A DNA stretch of 64,000 nt from Zanthoxylum bungeanum (Eukaryota; Streptophyta; Magnoliopsida; Sapindales; Rutaceae). The position numbers were made by a program, and so were the translations under genes. Shown here piece after piece: positions 22,341 through 36,180 of the stretch (positions within the stretch are counted from its first letter, which is position 1; every line of letters starts with the position of its first letter). The stretch is taken from assembly GCA_019454045.1 (NCBI GenBank), contig SKCR01033468.1:124001-188000 (forward strand), given 5' to 3'. The notes beneath the pieces are model-generated. The model made no database searches, was not told the origin of the DNA, and was given only the letters and a program-made list of their open reading frames with translations.

Positions 22341-22807
22341 CACTTTTTTTGTTTGTTATTTTTTATTTATCGCTTCGTATTCATTCTATATTAAGGCTTG
22401 AGTGTTACCTCTCGTGGTATATCGGATGGAAACCCAGACATAAATTATGTAGCCAATTTGAATGGATGGTAGTACGGTATGTACTTGGGATACAACTCTA
22501 TGTACCGTTTGAGAAACATTCACGCATGTGGTCATGCCATTATAGCTATCACTTTGGTAATCTCGTTCGAACGCGTTCCTGAATGCTACATGAAGGCTCA
22601 TGCAGTGGACCGACCTCTTTTTTTATCCTATTTCATGCATGTTTGCCTCTTTGGGTTATTCCTTTTGTATTACGTACTTATTATCTCTCTTTATTCTTAA
22701 TGTTTTTACTGTTATTATTTATTTACATCATCGCGTTTCTTTGTTTAATATACTTATGGAATTATGCATTTGCTCTCATTTTTATTTACGTTTATGGGTG
22801 TGCAAAC

Positions 22808-24734
22808 TGTTGGTTTCTATTATTTGTCCCAAGGAAAGTATAAGCACATGAAATACAACAAATGAATATATATAATAAACTTGAAGCATGGCGGAATCAT
22901 ACTTACAAAGATTTTGTGATGAAGAAGATGAACAAAGGGTTGAAGCTCCAAGTCCTTTGTAGATTCGGCCAAGAGAAGAAATGGGTGAAAGCTCCAAGCT
23001 TTGTGTATTCCAAGCTCTTTGATGGTTTCCATATCACCTCCTTTGATTATAAGATGTGCTAGCAAAAGAGAAAATGAAAATCCAATCTTCTTTGCCCTTT
23101 GGAAGCTCACGGCATTGATGAGAGAGAGAGGGAGAGTTCATTGTTTCTTGTATTTGTTTTTCTAAAAACAATAATGAAAATAATTACCAAAATATTTGGT
23201 ATATGGCTTTTCCAAAAGTCAAAAGACTTTTCCCTCCAAAAAGCCATTAAATGGCCTCACCAACTTCTTTCATGAATAGTGACTAGATGTCACTTTAATA
23301 AAGTGACCTGTGACATCTATCACCAAGTCATGTCAAGTGATGTGACTTCGCGATGTGACTTGCGGGCCCCACTCGTTTCAAAATACGAATGTGTCCGCAA
23401 ACACTTTCGGGCTCGGTTTCGCTAATTCCGAATTAACGAATTTCCGTCGCTACGTAAATTAAATAATTATGCCTAGCGAAATCACTATTCACGTCGCTAA
23501 CGAATTAATTCTAAATTAATTCGTTTGCCCGAATTAAAATTCGATTTTAATTCCGCGTCGAAATCTAATTTCGTTTAATATATCGAATATATTATTTTAC
23601 CGATTAATTCCAAATTAATCGTTCTCTCTCAAAATAAGGCATTTTATCCGAGATAAAGTTTCTCCGTAATTAATCCAAGATTAATAAAGTTCGAATCAAA
23701 TATCATAGGTGAATCTTCAGGAAGCGACCCGAGAGATCTCCGGATATGTTGGCAGTAAATACGGTCGTCGGATAATCCGAACACGTACGTACCTAGTACT
23801 ACGTTTTTACCGATTTACAAGACAAGGTTGGCTTCTATCAAAGCGCGATGCCTACCCAATTCTCCAGAAATATTCTTATTGGAATATTAGATCTATATCA
23901 AGCGTAGTATACCGAAGTATTGCGTACATCGATCCAGTATCGGACGATCACATGTTAGGCCTGGGGCTGGAGATGTGTCTGCCCCGTACGAAACATATTT
24001 CGGACATCAAGCAACTAGTCTCTTTAAATCGGACAATCCTGACCTAGTCATATTGCCCCGACGGTTGCAACCTTTTATAGAGTACTAGTTCTGTATCCTG
24101 CGCGATCATCAACTCCATATGTCTGAAGTGACACTTCCATCTTGACATCACACCCAGTACACTACGATTCCTGATAAACCCAGAAGTGGTGAACACAGAA
24201 CCGGTTAAAGCCCCCAACCACCAAAACCAAAGTTTACCGATTGTCGCAAGTACTAGCGATGCAAGTCTCAGGTTAAGACCATATACACCTACCCTGATGC
24301 GGCCTCCCATAGACACGCAGACATACTACCAATGGGATTCCGCGGGGTCTATCCAGAGCGAAGCTGTTTTCCGTACCATCGGTAAAACACAACCTCCTAT
24401 CGCACTTGCATAAGTATCCTATACTTAAATATATGAGAACTATGTCGTTGTGCCCTCACAACGTGCACAAGTGCAATACTAGTCTATTCCGCATTATCGA
24501 TGTCCGATCTCGATAATACTCCGACTAGGGATATTTAATGATTAAACCTTTATGTATTGATACTGTCTCATATCATCTCACTACGAACTAATCATATGGA
24601 CTTTCGCCATTTATATATCAAAGTAAATAAATTACAAAACGGCAAAAGGCAATTTCATTATCACATAGTTAATTTTGTACAATAATACAATATCATTTAC
24701 AAAACAGTGACGATATGGGTCATAATGTCTAACA
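22808..24734 (-). repeat. COPIA-B 3' LTR
   Basis: 1927 bp. The minus strand begins TGTTAGACATTATGACCC at 24734 and ends CCAACA at 22808. It aligns almost base for base with 39395-41320. The inverted-repeat array lies at 23420-23690. ORFs inside (23709-24047, 24044-24316 and others) recur in the other LTR only because the DNA is nearly identical. They show no protein-family features. Confidence 0.92.
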
Positions 24735-24747
24735 ATCTCCCACTTGG
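24735..24747 (-). promoter_or_regulatory. COPIA-B polypurine tract
   Basis: The minus strand reads CCAAGTGGGAGAT followed directly by the LTR start TGTTAG. It lies two bases beyond the pol stop codon at 24749-24751, as in compact copia elements. Confidence 0.88.
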
Positions 24748-24748
24748 C

Positions 24749-27694
24749 CTATAGCCAGTCACTCAAGCATCTAATACCTGAACTATGTGTATGTCGTTCA
24801 AACACATGCGGATAAATAGCCTTCGTCAGCGGATCTACAATGTTGTTATCTGATGCGACCTTCTCGACCTTTACATCGCCACGATGTATAATCTCCCGAA
24901 TCAGATGGTAACACCGAAGAACATGCTTGGATCGTTGATGAGACCTTGGTTCCATAGCTTGTGCTATAGCCTCGTTATTGTCACAATACAATGGAACGGG
25001 CTCAGCAGCTAACGGAACTACTCCTAATCCGATTAGGAATTTTCTGATCTAAACTGCCTCATTTGCTGCTTCCGATGCAGCGATATACTCCGCTTCTGTT
25101 GTTGAATCGGCAACAGTATCTTGCTTGGAAGATTTCCAGCTCACTGCTCCGTTATTCAAACAAAAAATGTACCCAGATTGCGACTTGAAGTCGTCCTTGT
25201 CGGTTTGGAAACTTGCATCAGCATACCCAGATACCGCAAGTTCTCCTTCTCCATAAATTAAGAAAGCATCCTTAGTTCGTCTAAGATACTTAAGGATATT
25301 CTTAACTGCCATCCAGTGACCTTCACCTGGATCGGCCTGATAGCGACTGCACATCCTCAAAGCATATGACACATCAGGTCGCGTACATATCATGGCATAC
25401 ATGATCGATCCGACTGCCGAGGCGAACGGTATCCGACTCATGTTATCTCTCTCTTCTTGAGTCTTAGGACACATGTCCTTAGACAGAGATATACCACGTA
25501 ACATTGGCATCAATCCTTTCTTGGATTGATCCATGCTGAATCGCTTCAACACTTTGTCAATATATGTACTCTGGGAGAGTCCAAGCAGCTTTCTAGATCT
25601 ATCCCGATAGATCTTTATTCCCAGAATAAAGGCTGCTTCTCCCAGATCTTTCATGGATAATTTTAATGAAAGCCAAGCTTTCACCGACGTTAGCATGGGA
25701 ATGTCATTGCCTATAAGCAATACATCGTCGATATAAAGGACAATAAAAGTCAGTGCTCTCCCACCAGTCTTCTTGTATACACAAGGGTCATCTTCCTTTT
25801 GCACGAAATCATATTCTTTTATGATCTCATCTAAACGCTGATTCCATGACCGTGATGCTTGCTTCAATCCATAAATGGATCGATTTAACTTACAAACCTT
25901 GTTTGCAAGTCTAGGTACGATAAAATCGTCAGGCTGTTACATATAAACATCCTCCAAAAGGTTTCCGTTAAGGAAAGCGGTTTTAACGTCCATCTGGCAT
26001 ATCTCGTAATCGAAATATGCAGCTATTGCAAGCATTATTCGAATGGATTTAATCATGGCAACGGGTGAGAAAGTTTCGTCATAATCAATACCATATTGTT
26101 GACGATACCCCTTTGCTACAAGCCTAGCTTTGTACGTTTGCACGTTGCCATCCATGTCGGTCTTCTTTTTGAAGATCCATCTGCATCCAATAGGCTTTAC
26201 GCCTTCTGGTGCATCAACCAGTGTCCAAACTTGGTTGGCATACATGGAATCCATCTCGGACTTCATGGCTTCTTGCCATAAAGCGGAATCAATATCCTGT
26301 ATTGCTTCCTCATACGTAGCCGGTTCATTTTCCTCAATAAGATTAATATCTACATGAGGCGAGATCAGGTACCCATACCTCTCAGGTACTGTCCTGACTC
26401 TCTCCGACCTACGCGGTCCTTGTGTATATGAAGATTGTGGTACAGACTCATCCTGGATGGTCTGTTCATGTTCCGTCGTTGATTCATTGCCAGGAACATT
26501 ATCACTACGATTTTCATCGAGCTCCACTTTCCTCCCACTTACTACTGCATCTAGGAATTCCTTCTCAAGGAAAAATGCATGTAGAGCAATAAATACTTTG
26601 TTCTCTTATGGGTGATAGAAGTAATATCCTTTGGTTTCCCTAGGATATCCCACGAAAAGGCATTTATCTGATTTGGGTTCTAGTTTGGTTCCTTCCAAAC
26701 GTTTAACATATGCCCAGCTTCCCCAAATCTTCAGGAAAGAGAAACCCGGTTTCCTTCCTGTCCATATCTCATATGGAGTCTGTTCAACAGATTTTGACGG
26801 AACCTTATTCAAAATAAGTACTGCACTGTCTAATGCGTATCCCCAGAAGGATATTGGTAGCTCAGTGCGACTCATCATCGACCTTACCATGTCTAACAAG
26901 GTACGGTTTCTCCGTCAGACACACCGTTTAATTGCGGTGTTCCAGGAGGAGTCCACTGTGAAAGAATACCATATTCTTTCAAGTAATCTTGAAACTCATA
27001 ACTTAAGTATTCGCCACCACGGTCTGACCGCAATGCCTTAATACTCTTGCCTGTTTGCTTTTCTACTTCGTGTCGAAACTCTTTGAATTTCTCAAAAGTT
27101 TCCAACTTGTGTCTCATTAGATACACATAACCATAACGAGATGCATCATCCGTAAAGGTTACGAAGTAATGATATCCACCTCTAGTCTGGCTAGACATGG
27201 GCCCACATACGTCACTATGAACGAGGGCTAACAGTTCTGTGGCACGTTCACCTTTACTGCTAAAAGGTGATTTAGGCATTTTACCTAAAAGACAAGATTC
27301 GCATATTTCAAATGAATTAGGATCAAATTCGTCCAAGTACCCACTCTTCGAAAGTGTGGATATGCGAGTCTTGTTGATGTGTCCTAGACGACAATGCCAC
27401 ATGTAAGCTTCATCTTTTAGATTACTCTTTTTGAGCCTTTTGTTTGTCATTTTATGTTTAGGAGATTCATTTATATTCAAAATATAAAGACCATTATTTG
27501 CAACAGCAGTGCAAATTTCTGCATCATTTTTATATAAATAACACCCAGTGTTTCTAAATACAAAAGTGTACCCATGCTGGGTAACAAAGATACAGATATG
27601 ATATTCCTAGTTAAACTAGGTATATAATAACAGTTCAAAAGTTTAAGTACATGCCCCGAGGGCAGTTCCAAAACAAAAGTTCCTACAGCCAAAA
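24749..27694 (-). pseudogene. COPIA-B pol: protease C-terminus, integrase, reverse transcriptase, RNase H (disrupted)
   Basis: Reading from 27694 down: the protease tail is in frame to about 27477. The integrase frame (27480-26893) has the zinc-finger pattern WHCRLGH...CESC and the catalytic aspartates in HSDVCGPM and RSDRGGEYL. A frameshift near 26899 falls at the third catalytic (E) motif. From 26899 to 24749 a single frame carries the integrase C-terminus, RT (LYIDDVLLIGN active site near 25730) and RNase H (SGYADASF, DSTTEAEY). It is broken by in-frame stops at 26606-26608, 25937-25939 and 25049-25051. The gene is split from gag by NA-2, so it cannot make a functional product. Confidence 0.93.
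27690..27694. other. Target-site duplication of NA-2 (left copy; right copy 36181-36185)
   Basis: CAAAA lies on both sides of NA-2. Removing NA-2 and one copy rejoins the two halves of the COPIA-B protease region in one frame, which confirms the boundary. Confidence 0.92.
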
Positions 27695-28257
27695 TGTTGG
27701 ATAATATGACCCATAGCGTCACTATTTGCACAGATCATTGTGTTGCTGTAGCAATTTAACTATGTAACAAGGAAATTGCACTCTCATCATTTGTGATTAG
27801 ATCACCATAGATATATAATGAAGAGAGGTCCCTATGATTAGTTCCTGGATTGAGATGATATGATACAGTATCAGTCCACGAAGGATTAATCATTAAATAT
27901 CCCTAGCCGTAGTATTATCGAGACTGGACATCGATAATGCGGAATAGGCTAGTATTGCACTTGTGCGTGTTGTGAGGCACAACGGCATAGTTCTCATATA
28001 TATATAAGTGTTGGAGACTTATGCAAGTGCGATAGGAGGTCGTGTTTTCACCGATGGTACGGGAAACAGCTTCGCTCTGGATAGACCCCTTCGGAATAAC
28101 ATTGGTAATTATGACTATGTGTCTATGGGAGGCCGAAATCAAGGTAGGTGTGTATAGTCTTAACCTGAGACTTGCATCGCTAATACTTACGATAATCGAT
28201 AAACTTTGGTTTTGGGTGGTGGGGGCCCTGACCAGGTTCTGTGTTCACCACTTCTGG
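27695..28257 (+). repeat. NA-2 5' LTR, truncated
   Basis: Matches 34080-34643, then jumps to leader sequence corresponding to about 11249 in NA-1. About 1.54 kb of LTR and the PBS are missing. TGG is shared at the junction (28255-28257). Confidence 0.88.
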
Positions 28258-30760
28258 CATCTAGAGCTAAGGTTGCAAGCATGAAATTTTAGGGATTTAA
28301 AATTTGGGTAAATGTGATTTGAGCATGATTTGAATAAATTGTTTGTTTGAGTATGTTTATAACATGTTTAATTTCATTTTGGTTGGACTAATTTGACGAA
28401 AAATGATTTCGAATTATTTTCCCCAAATATAATGCCATGGCCGAATATAATTGGATTTTTGGGATCTTGGATTTTTTGATTTTTATTCATTTGATGAGTT
28501 AGAATCGATTAGGTTGACGTTAATTTGAATCGAATTGGATTGGATTTCGAATTGGACAAAAATCCCCAAAATCTTACCTTGGCCGAATTGGTGTATATGC
28601 CCTAATGTCTTGGTAATTTTGATTTTGTGACATTGGATGTGTATGAAATCATTTAGGATGGTGATTTGATGTCGATTGTAGGCTCGATTGGATTGAAACC
28701 GAATCGGACACAAAATCCCTCTTTTGGCCGAGACCTTTAAGCATGTAAATGGGTTTGATTTTTCAATTTGTGTGTTTGACATATGATAATGAATCAAGCA
28801 TGATTAATTGGACTAATATGGTGTTTTAGAAATGTTGATTTAGTTAATTGATCGTGTTATGCACTTTAGGTAATTAAGTTGCGGAATTGGATTCATGTAA
28901 TTTAGTTATTTAGGCTTTAAATTGGATTTGGGCTTCTAATGTTGTAATTGGGCCTATTGGGCTTGATTTATCAAGTTTGGTTTAGGCCAAATGGATTGGA
29001 TCCAATTGGGCCCAAAACCTTAACCATAAAGCCCAAATGCGACTAATGAACCTTTAAAGTTTAATTGGGCCTAATGGGCCAAGATTGATTTATGGGCTTA
29101 TGGGGTAAATCCCGGATTGGACTTTGTTATCGGTTTGACCCGAGTTGACCAAAAGTCCACGCCTTAAGAATCAATCAAAAGCCCATTGGACTTTAATTGA
29201 ATTGACGTTGGACGTTAATCGGTCTTTGAGACGCGTTATGATTAGATTTGAAATTTAAATCGTAAAAGGTTTATTAAATAAAAGTGTATATTTAATTTGG
29301 AATTGAATAGTGAATTAGTATTAAATGCATGTTAAATTAGATTTAATGATGTAGTTTAATTTAATTCATGAATTCGTACTTTAAGTACTTATTCGCAAAA
29401 ACGAGTTTGACTCGAACAAAATCAAATCGTTGTTTAAACATTGGATGATCACTTAATTATCAGATTAATTAATTTGATTAGATTGATTGATAGCATGCCT
29501 ATATGTGTGAATACTTGGTTGTGTTGAATGAATAATGTATATCGGATGGATATTAGATGGGTGGGCAATTTTAGAAATTGTTGTAATAAATTCGATTTAT
29601 TAATTGGACCTGCGTGTCCAGCCTTGTCACCTTTATTCTCTTGTATTCTCTTCTCACCTATTCCCCTCTATGTATATGAGGTTTCTTTAGAAGTGTAGTG
29701 TAACGGGTAGAAGTAATACTAGTGCTAGCTTGAGTGAGAAAGGGAGAGATTTGATCTAGGATCAATGTGTAAAGTATCCATCCGCATATCATTATTATTT
29801 TATTTCATACTCGCTTTATTATGTATTTAGAATGCATGTCTAAGGGTGTATGATGATGAGACCTAATAAAGATAATTAAATTGGTAGCCAATTTGCACGC
29901 GAAAAACCCTCGATCTATATTAAGCGATTATCCTTCCATTGAATGATTCTTGTTCAAGATCTGATTGGCATTGGTTTGTTGGCCAAAGTCAAGACCTTGT
30001 CAATTGGATGTATTTGAATCATGAGAGTTTTGTTCCACATCGGTGTCTAGTCCAAGTTGTGATTTGTTGGCCAAAGTCAAGATCACTTCTTGTCCAAAGA
30101 CATTGATTACGAAACTTTCCTTGTCAATGGGTCCCGCTTAACTGGAGTCATTAGGTTTGTTGTGCCAAAGCCAAGGCCTAGATGATTCGGAGGATAAGGT
30201 TAGAAAATGTATTAGATACATTGGCATAAGTAATATGTTTAGGAGTTGGATGTCCACCTAACCGGATCTGGGAATTGGATTGGATCCAATTGATCTGTGA
30301 GATCTACCTGGTTAAGTAGCATACAGCTTGTTGGCCAAAGTCAAGGTTGTATGTTATTTGACAGGATCTCAGCCCACTAGGAAACACGGTTTCCCGAGTA
30401 CTCCACAGAGGGTTAGAGGCTCGACGAAAAATAGTGGGAGGCAAGTATTGAATTTGCAACATTCGTTCAATTACTCGCCATACGCGCTTAAACAAATATC
30501 ATTCGTCAATATTTTACGTTGTTTTAAAAATATATATATTAGTTGGACTATATACAAACTCATTCAATATATAGTTGATTTTATAATTGGATTATAGTAA
30601 TCAATATAATTGAATTAAAATGATAGTTGATTTTGTAATTAGATTATAGTAATCAATATTAAAATTATAGTTGATTAAATAATTAGATTATTGTAATCAT
30701 TATAATAAATAGTACCTTATTAAATTGATTAAATAGTTGGACTATTGAAATCAAGAAAGA
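28258..30760 (+). other. NA-2 leader (PBS deleted)
   Basis: Matches NA-1 11250-13760 along its length, including TTGGCCAA repeats (29975-30350) and the self-complementary tandem repeat (30540-30740). ORFs at 28483-28797 and 30304-30597 are on non-coding leader and are not supported. Confidence 0.7.
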
Positions 30761-33700
30761 ATTGGAAAGTTGAATATTTAAAATATATAATCCTTGGATT
30801 AAATGTTTTAAATGATTTAATTTTCAATTGGGAATTAATAATAGGTTAATTTATTTGATAAAATAACTTATTATAACTGAGCCCATAATTAAGCAAAAGG
30901 TTGAGCATAAAATCTTTGGAAGATTTATGTGATGATGACTTTAGTGCTTAATTAATATACTTATAATAAATCTATCTTTAGATTTAAAAGTATTAAAGTT
31001 GCAATTAATAAATCTTGGAGAATTAATTGACTATTCTAGTGGAGAAAAGTCAAAGTTTGCAATTGGGCATATTGCACGAGGTGCATATCGTTTCGATATT
31101 CCGAAACCCAAGGCTTGGCCAAAGGTTTGTGAAATATTGAAAAGATAATTGACATATCCCAAATTGACTACCATTTGGATATGAAAGACACGAAGGAATT
31201 AAAGAAAGGGCGAGGCTCTAACTTTAAAAATATTTGTCAAAGTTATGTTCACAACTAGTATTGAAATTGGATTTTAAATACTTAGTGTGGTACATAAGAT
31301 ATATATATATTGATGTTCGGAATCCGCTTTGAGCTGGATACTGACTTCAAGCCGAGATTATTCTGCGAATCGGAAACGGGACGAAAGTCGCTGTTTCGAC
31401 CGTAGATACCTAAGTTTAGGAACTACCCTTTGGGTATGTACTTAAATTAGGAACTGTTATAATGTAACTAGTTTGACTAGAGACATTATCTCTATATCAG
31501 CGTTTAATCCGTTGCGGATAAAACCTTTATATTATAGAACACTTAGTGTTTTATTATATAAAGATGATAGTGAGATAAACACATTAGATGTGAATAACAG
31601 AATTTATATTTTGAATATAAATAAAATCTCAAACATATAAAATGACAAATAAATAGCTCAAATTGATTTGATCAATAGAGACTTATTTGTGGCATTGTTG
31701 TCTGGGACACAATTAAACAAGACTCGTATATCCACACTTTTGAAGAGTGGGTACTAGGACTGATTTGACTATTCAAATAAGGTCTGCAAATCTAGTTTAT
31801 TAGGTTAAATACCTAAAATACTATTTACTTGGTAATAGTAAAAGGGCCACCGATCTGTTAGCCCTATTCATGGTGAAGTTAGTGGGCCCATATCTAGCTA
31901 GGCTAGATGTGAACATGAATATTTCGTGACCTTAACGAATGTGGCATTACGTTATGGTTATGTGTTTCTTTTGAAGAACACAGATCGGAAACTTTTGAAG
32001 TTTCGACACGAAGTAAATTAACAGATCGGCTATAGTATTATTCCGCCACGGTTAGACCGTAATGGAAATTACTTAAGCAGTAAGTTTCATACGTAAATGA
32101 AAGAGTACGGTATTCTTTCATATGAGGACTCCTTCCGAGACACGTCAGTTAGACGGTGTGTCCAAACCAAAAACCAAATTTTGTTGGACATGATAAGGTT
32201 TATCACGAGTCGCTCTGAGCTACTGTTTCCTTCAATTGGATATGTATTAACAGTGCAAAAACTTATTTAGAATAAGGTTCCATATAAATCTATTTGACAG
32301 ATATCATATAGGATATGAACAGGAAAGAAACGAGGTTTCTCATTCCTGATAATTTGGGTATGCCAGGCATAACGTTTGGATGATACCAAACTATAAGACC
32401 CAAATTGGATAAGTGCCAATATAGGTTATCCTAAGGGAAACCTTAAGTATAGTACTTATAAATCCCACATGAGAACAATGTAATTGTTGCTCACCATGCG
32501 GTTTTCCTGAGAGGAATACCGATATGCAGTGGTCAGTGGGAGGATAGTGATACTCGATGAAAATCGGAGTAACACTGTTCAAGGCACGAAATCCTTAATG
32601 GAACACAAATAGTTCATCAATGATGAATCTGTACCATTAATCTTCAAATACACAAGAAACTAGTAAATCGGATAGACTCAGAAAACAACCTAGGGAATGG
32701 GTTTCTGATCTCACCTCATAAAGATGTCAATCTTATGAAGGCATACCATCCGACTACGTTTAGAGGAAGTGATACGAGATATCGACTCCCCGTTATGGCA
32801 AAGTGCCATGAATCCGAAATGGATTTCATGTATAACAACTATTTTGGATACTAGTTGTTGTACCACAAGGCATTGTGCCTATGGTACATTAAACGTCTTC
32901 AAGGAAGACATACATGGAAGGCAACATACCAACGTACAAAGCTAGGCTTTTGACGGAAAGGTATCGTTATCTACATTGTGTTAATAACGGTTCAACCTTT
33001 TACCTATTGCCATGATAAATCCATTTTGAAGATGCTTGATGATAACTGTTTATTTCATTTATGAAATGTGTCAGTTATAGATCAAAATCGCTTTCCTGAA
33101 AAGGTAACCTTTTGGAGAATGTTTATAACATTCTGACGATTTTGTATAACCGACAAACAAGGTTTGCGGGTTATTCGATCCATGTTTGGATCAGTGCAAG
33201 CATAAGGTTTTTGGAACTTTCGTTTTGAAATAATCATAATGGTTTATGATTTGACTCAAAACGAAATAATTCTTGTGTATATAAGGAGGTTAGTGGGAGA
33301 GCGCACTGAAAGTGAAATTCCCATAAAGCTATTGTTGAAAGCTTGGCTTTCATAGATATTCTTTCAAAAAAAAAATTCTCCGTAGAATTCTGGGGAGAAA
33401 CAACCTTTATTCAAGGAATAAAGATCTACTGGGATAGATTTGGAGTTGTTAACACTCTCTGAGAAATTGTACATTTAAAATGTACATGATAGGGTGTCTC
33501 ATACGCTTCGAGCATATGGAGTCACAATCGGATCAATCCTAGTGATAGTCACTAAATTGAAATTGAGAACATCTGTTAGTATCTTAGAGAACTAAAGATG
33601 CTGTCTTAAACTATGGAGAAGGAGAACTTGAAGTGATCACCGCTGCAAGTTTCCAAACTATTAAATACTACGGTACTATAAAGTTTGTATAACGGGACAG

Positions 33701-34068
33701 TGAGTTGGAAATTTTCCAAGTAAGATAACTGTTGCCGAATAAACAATAAATGCGGATTATTGCTGCAGTTGAGGCAGCAAAAGAAGCCATTTGGATCGAA
33801 CATAAATCTAATTAGATTAGATATAGTTCTGTTAGCAGCTGAACTAGGCGTCAGCACAGGCTAAGGAATTAAAGGTCTCATCGACGATCCAGATATATAC
33901 TTCTATATCATCTGATTCGTTCGGATCATACATCGTGGCGATGTGATGATCGTGTAAATCGCATCAGACGATAATCAAACAAATCCGCTGACGAAAACCT
34001 TTCCTCAGCAATTTGAGCGAACCTTACATAGTTCAAGTGTTGGACACTTGAGTGACTCGCTACGTGCC
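30761..34068 (+). pseudogene. Decayed copia gag-pol of NA-2
   Basis: Counterpart of 13760-17050 with the same gene order and largely the same disabling changes: gag remnant to about 31320, protease to 31500, integrase about 31600-32500, RT about 32510-33570, RNase H 33670-34060. No frame is open. Compare for example 31720-31860 with 14690-14830, nearly identical non-coding text. The shared damage is the key evidence for a non-autonomous family. Confidence 0.8.
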
Positions 34069-34079
34069 AAGTGGGAGAT
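34069..34079 (+). promoter_or_regulatory. NA-2 polypurine tract
   Basis: AAGTGGGAGAT abutting the 3' LTR TGTTGG at 34080, identical to the COPIA-B tract core. Confidence 0.85.
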
Positions 34080-36180
34080 TGTTGGATAATATGACCCATA
34101 GCGTCACTATTTGCACAGATCATTGTGTTGCTGTAGCAAATTAACTATGTAACAAGGAAATTGCACTCTCATCATTTGTGATTAGATCACCATAGATATA
34201 TAAATGAAGAGAGGTCCCTATGATTAGTTCCTGGATTGAGATGATATGAGACAGTATCAGTCCACGAAGGATTAATCATTAAATATCCCTAGCCGTAGTA
34301 TTATCGAGACTGGACATCGATAATGCGGAATAGGCTAGTATTGCACTTGTACGCGTTGTGAGGGCACAACGGCATAGTTCTCATATATATAAGTGTTGGA
34401 GACTTATGCAAGTGCGATAGGAGGTCGTGTTTTCACCGATGGTACGGGAAACAGCTTCGCTCTGGATAGACCCCTTCGGAATCCCATTGGTATTATGACT
34501 ATGTGTCTATGGGAGGCCGAAATCAAGGTAGGTGTGTATAGTCTTAACCTGAGACTTGCATCGCTAATACTTACGATAATCGATAAACTTTGGTTTTGGT
34601 GGTTGGGGGCCCTGACCAGGTTCTGTGTTCACCACTTCTGGGTTTATCAGAGAGTCGTAGAGTATTGGGTGTGATGTCGAGACGGAAGTATCACTTCAGT
34701 CATATTGGAGATGATGTCACGCAGGATACGGTATTAGTGCTCTTAAGTGATGCGCATCCAATCGTGATATTATGACCAGGTCATGAATATCCGATTATAG
34801 AGACTAGTTACCAGACATCCGATATGTGTTTCGGACGGGGTAGACACTTATCCAGCCCCAGCCCTAGCACGTGACTATCCGATACTGGGCCGATATGCAC
34901 AATACGATTGTATACTACGCTTGATATAGATCTAAATATTCATAAAAGGATATGTCCGGAGAATTTGGTAGACTTGGTACTTTGCTAGGAGTCGACCTTG
35001 TCTCGTAAATCGGTAGAACGTAGTACTTGGTACGTACGTGATTCGGATACTCCGACGACCGTATTTATAGCCAACTTATCCGGAGATCTCATGGGTCGCT
35101 TCCCGATAATCCACCGATGACGCACAACTCGCACTCTTGAATAATCTGGGATTAATAGAAGAAAGAGAAAATTAATCTATGATTAATTACGGAGATATTT
35201 TATCTAGGATAAAATATCGTCTAGAGAGAGATAACGATTAATTTGGAATTAATCGGTAAATTAATATATTCGATATATTAAACGAAATTAGATTTCGACG
35301 CGGAATTAAAATTAGATTTTAATTCGGGTGAACGAATTAATTTAGAATTAATTCGTTAGCGACGTGAATAGTGAATTCACTAGGCGTAATCATTTAATTA
35401 CGACGCGACGGAAAAATCGTTAATTTAGAATTAACGAACCCGAGCCCGAGTGTGATTGCGAGCGCATTCGTATTTCGAATTCGAATGCGGCATCGCAAGT
35501 CGCATCAAGCGTCAAATCAATCAGTCGCATCAAGCGTCAAATCAAAAGTCACTTTGAGTGATTGATTGATTGATTGATTGATGTGATTGATTGATTGAAA
35601 GACATGTGACATGACTTAAAGTAGATGTGACTTGAGTGACATGTGAATAGTTGATGTGCATAGTGTTTGCCTTTTTGACTTTTGGAATGTAAATTAAAGG
35701 CAAATGCATGGGAAATTCTTTTGAATTTCAAACAAAGTATATAAGATATACTTGATATGCATTTCACACACATTACACATTTCTTTCTCTCTCATTCTCT
35801 CTTATCATCTCACGCCCAAACTGCAACAAGTTACTGGTTTTGAACCAGAAATGGCGTGGACTTTAGGGAGGCAAAGAGTGGTTTTCATGGTGAGAAATCA
35901 TGTGCTAGCACACATACGAGTCTTGCGAAGGTGGTAGGGAGGTTCACCCATGAGCCGGGATCCATCGGACGAAGCTCGGAGCTCCGTTTTCTCAGCTCAA
36001 ATCTGAAAAACGTGGACAGTGGACTGCCAGCAGTGGGCGTCCTTGGCAATGAGTTTTTGGGCTTGAATCGTCTCCAAATCGACTCAACCGATCGATGTGA
36101 GTATTCTGCTACCTCCGTTGATGTATTCACTCATCTTTTCATGCATTGATTTGATCTTGGGACCTAATAAAAACTCAACA
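34080..36180 (+). repeat. NA-2 3' LTR
   Basis: 2101 bp, the same length as the NA-1 5' LTR, with scattered differences. The hairpin array lies at 35145-35440. In this copy the last unit is a perfect 8-bp stem with a TAG loop, where NA-1 has a mismatched one with TGG. It ends TCAACA, followed by the TSD CAAAA. Confidence 0.92.

Larger units (their letters stand above)
7371..22807 (+). mobile_element. TAT-1: long-LTR retroelement lacking coding region, split by NA-1
   Basis: Two related long direct repeats begin TGTAGACACTG (7371) and TGTAGGTACTG (20015). The second is preceded by a polypurine tract, so they are read as 5' and 3' LTRs. After removing NA-1 the space between them is under 1 kb of minisatellite, with no gag or pol. 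Tandem repeats just upstream of the polypurine tract are typical of the Ty3/Gypsy Tat/Ogre group, but the superfamily is not proven. The 3' end is not resolved: COPIA-B interrupts at 22807, and the remaining flank resumes at 41321. Confidence 0.6.
20015..22807 (+). repeat. TAT-1 3' LTR (interrupted at COPIA-B)
   Basis: Matches the 5' LTR at 7371. It is longer because of an internal tandem duplication, and the segment beginning GTTACCTCTCG (22403) comes after the GTGCGCATGGGCTAAT segments instead of before them as at 8819. A low-complexity stretch at 20990-21300 produces long hydrophobic-looking ORFs on the minus strand (20883-21227, 21059-21355) that are not genes. The true end is beyond the COPIA-B insertion, somewhere in 41321-41410, or is lost. 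Confidence 0.6.
27695..36180 (+). mobile_element. NA-2: non-autonomous copia-derived element nested in COPIA-B
   Basis: 8,486 bp, opposite in orientation to its host element, with perfect TSDs CAAAA. Same family as NA-1: LTR begins TGTTGGATAATATGACCC, and the leader and ruined gag-pol match throughout. The 3' LTR (34080-36180) is full length and ends TCAACA. The 5' LTR is truncated after 563 bp by a deletion that also removed the PBS, probably after insertion because both TSDs are intact. It is younger than COPIA-B. Confidence 0.93.

Noticed and set aside
23709..24047. 112-codon ORF identical at 40294-40632
   Set aside because: Identity reflects the two nearly identical LTRs of COPIA-B, not protein conservation. 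The related LTR families do not keep the frame.
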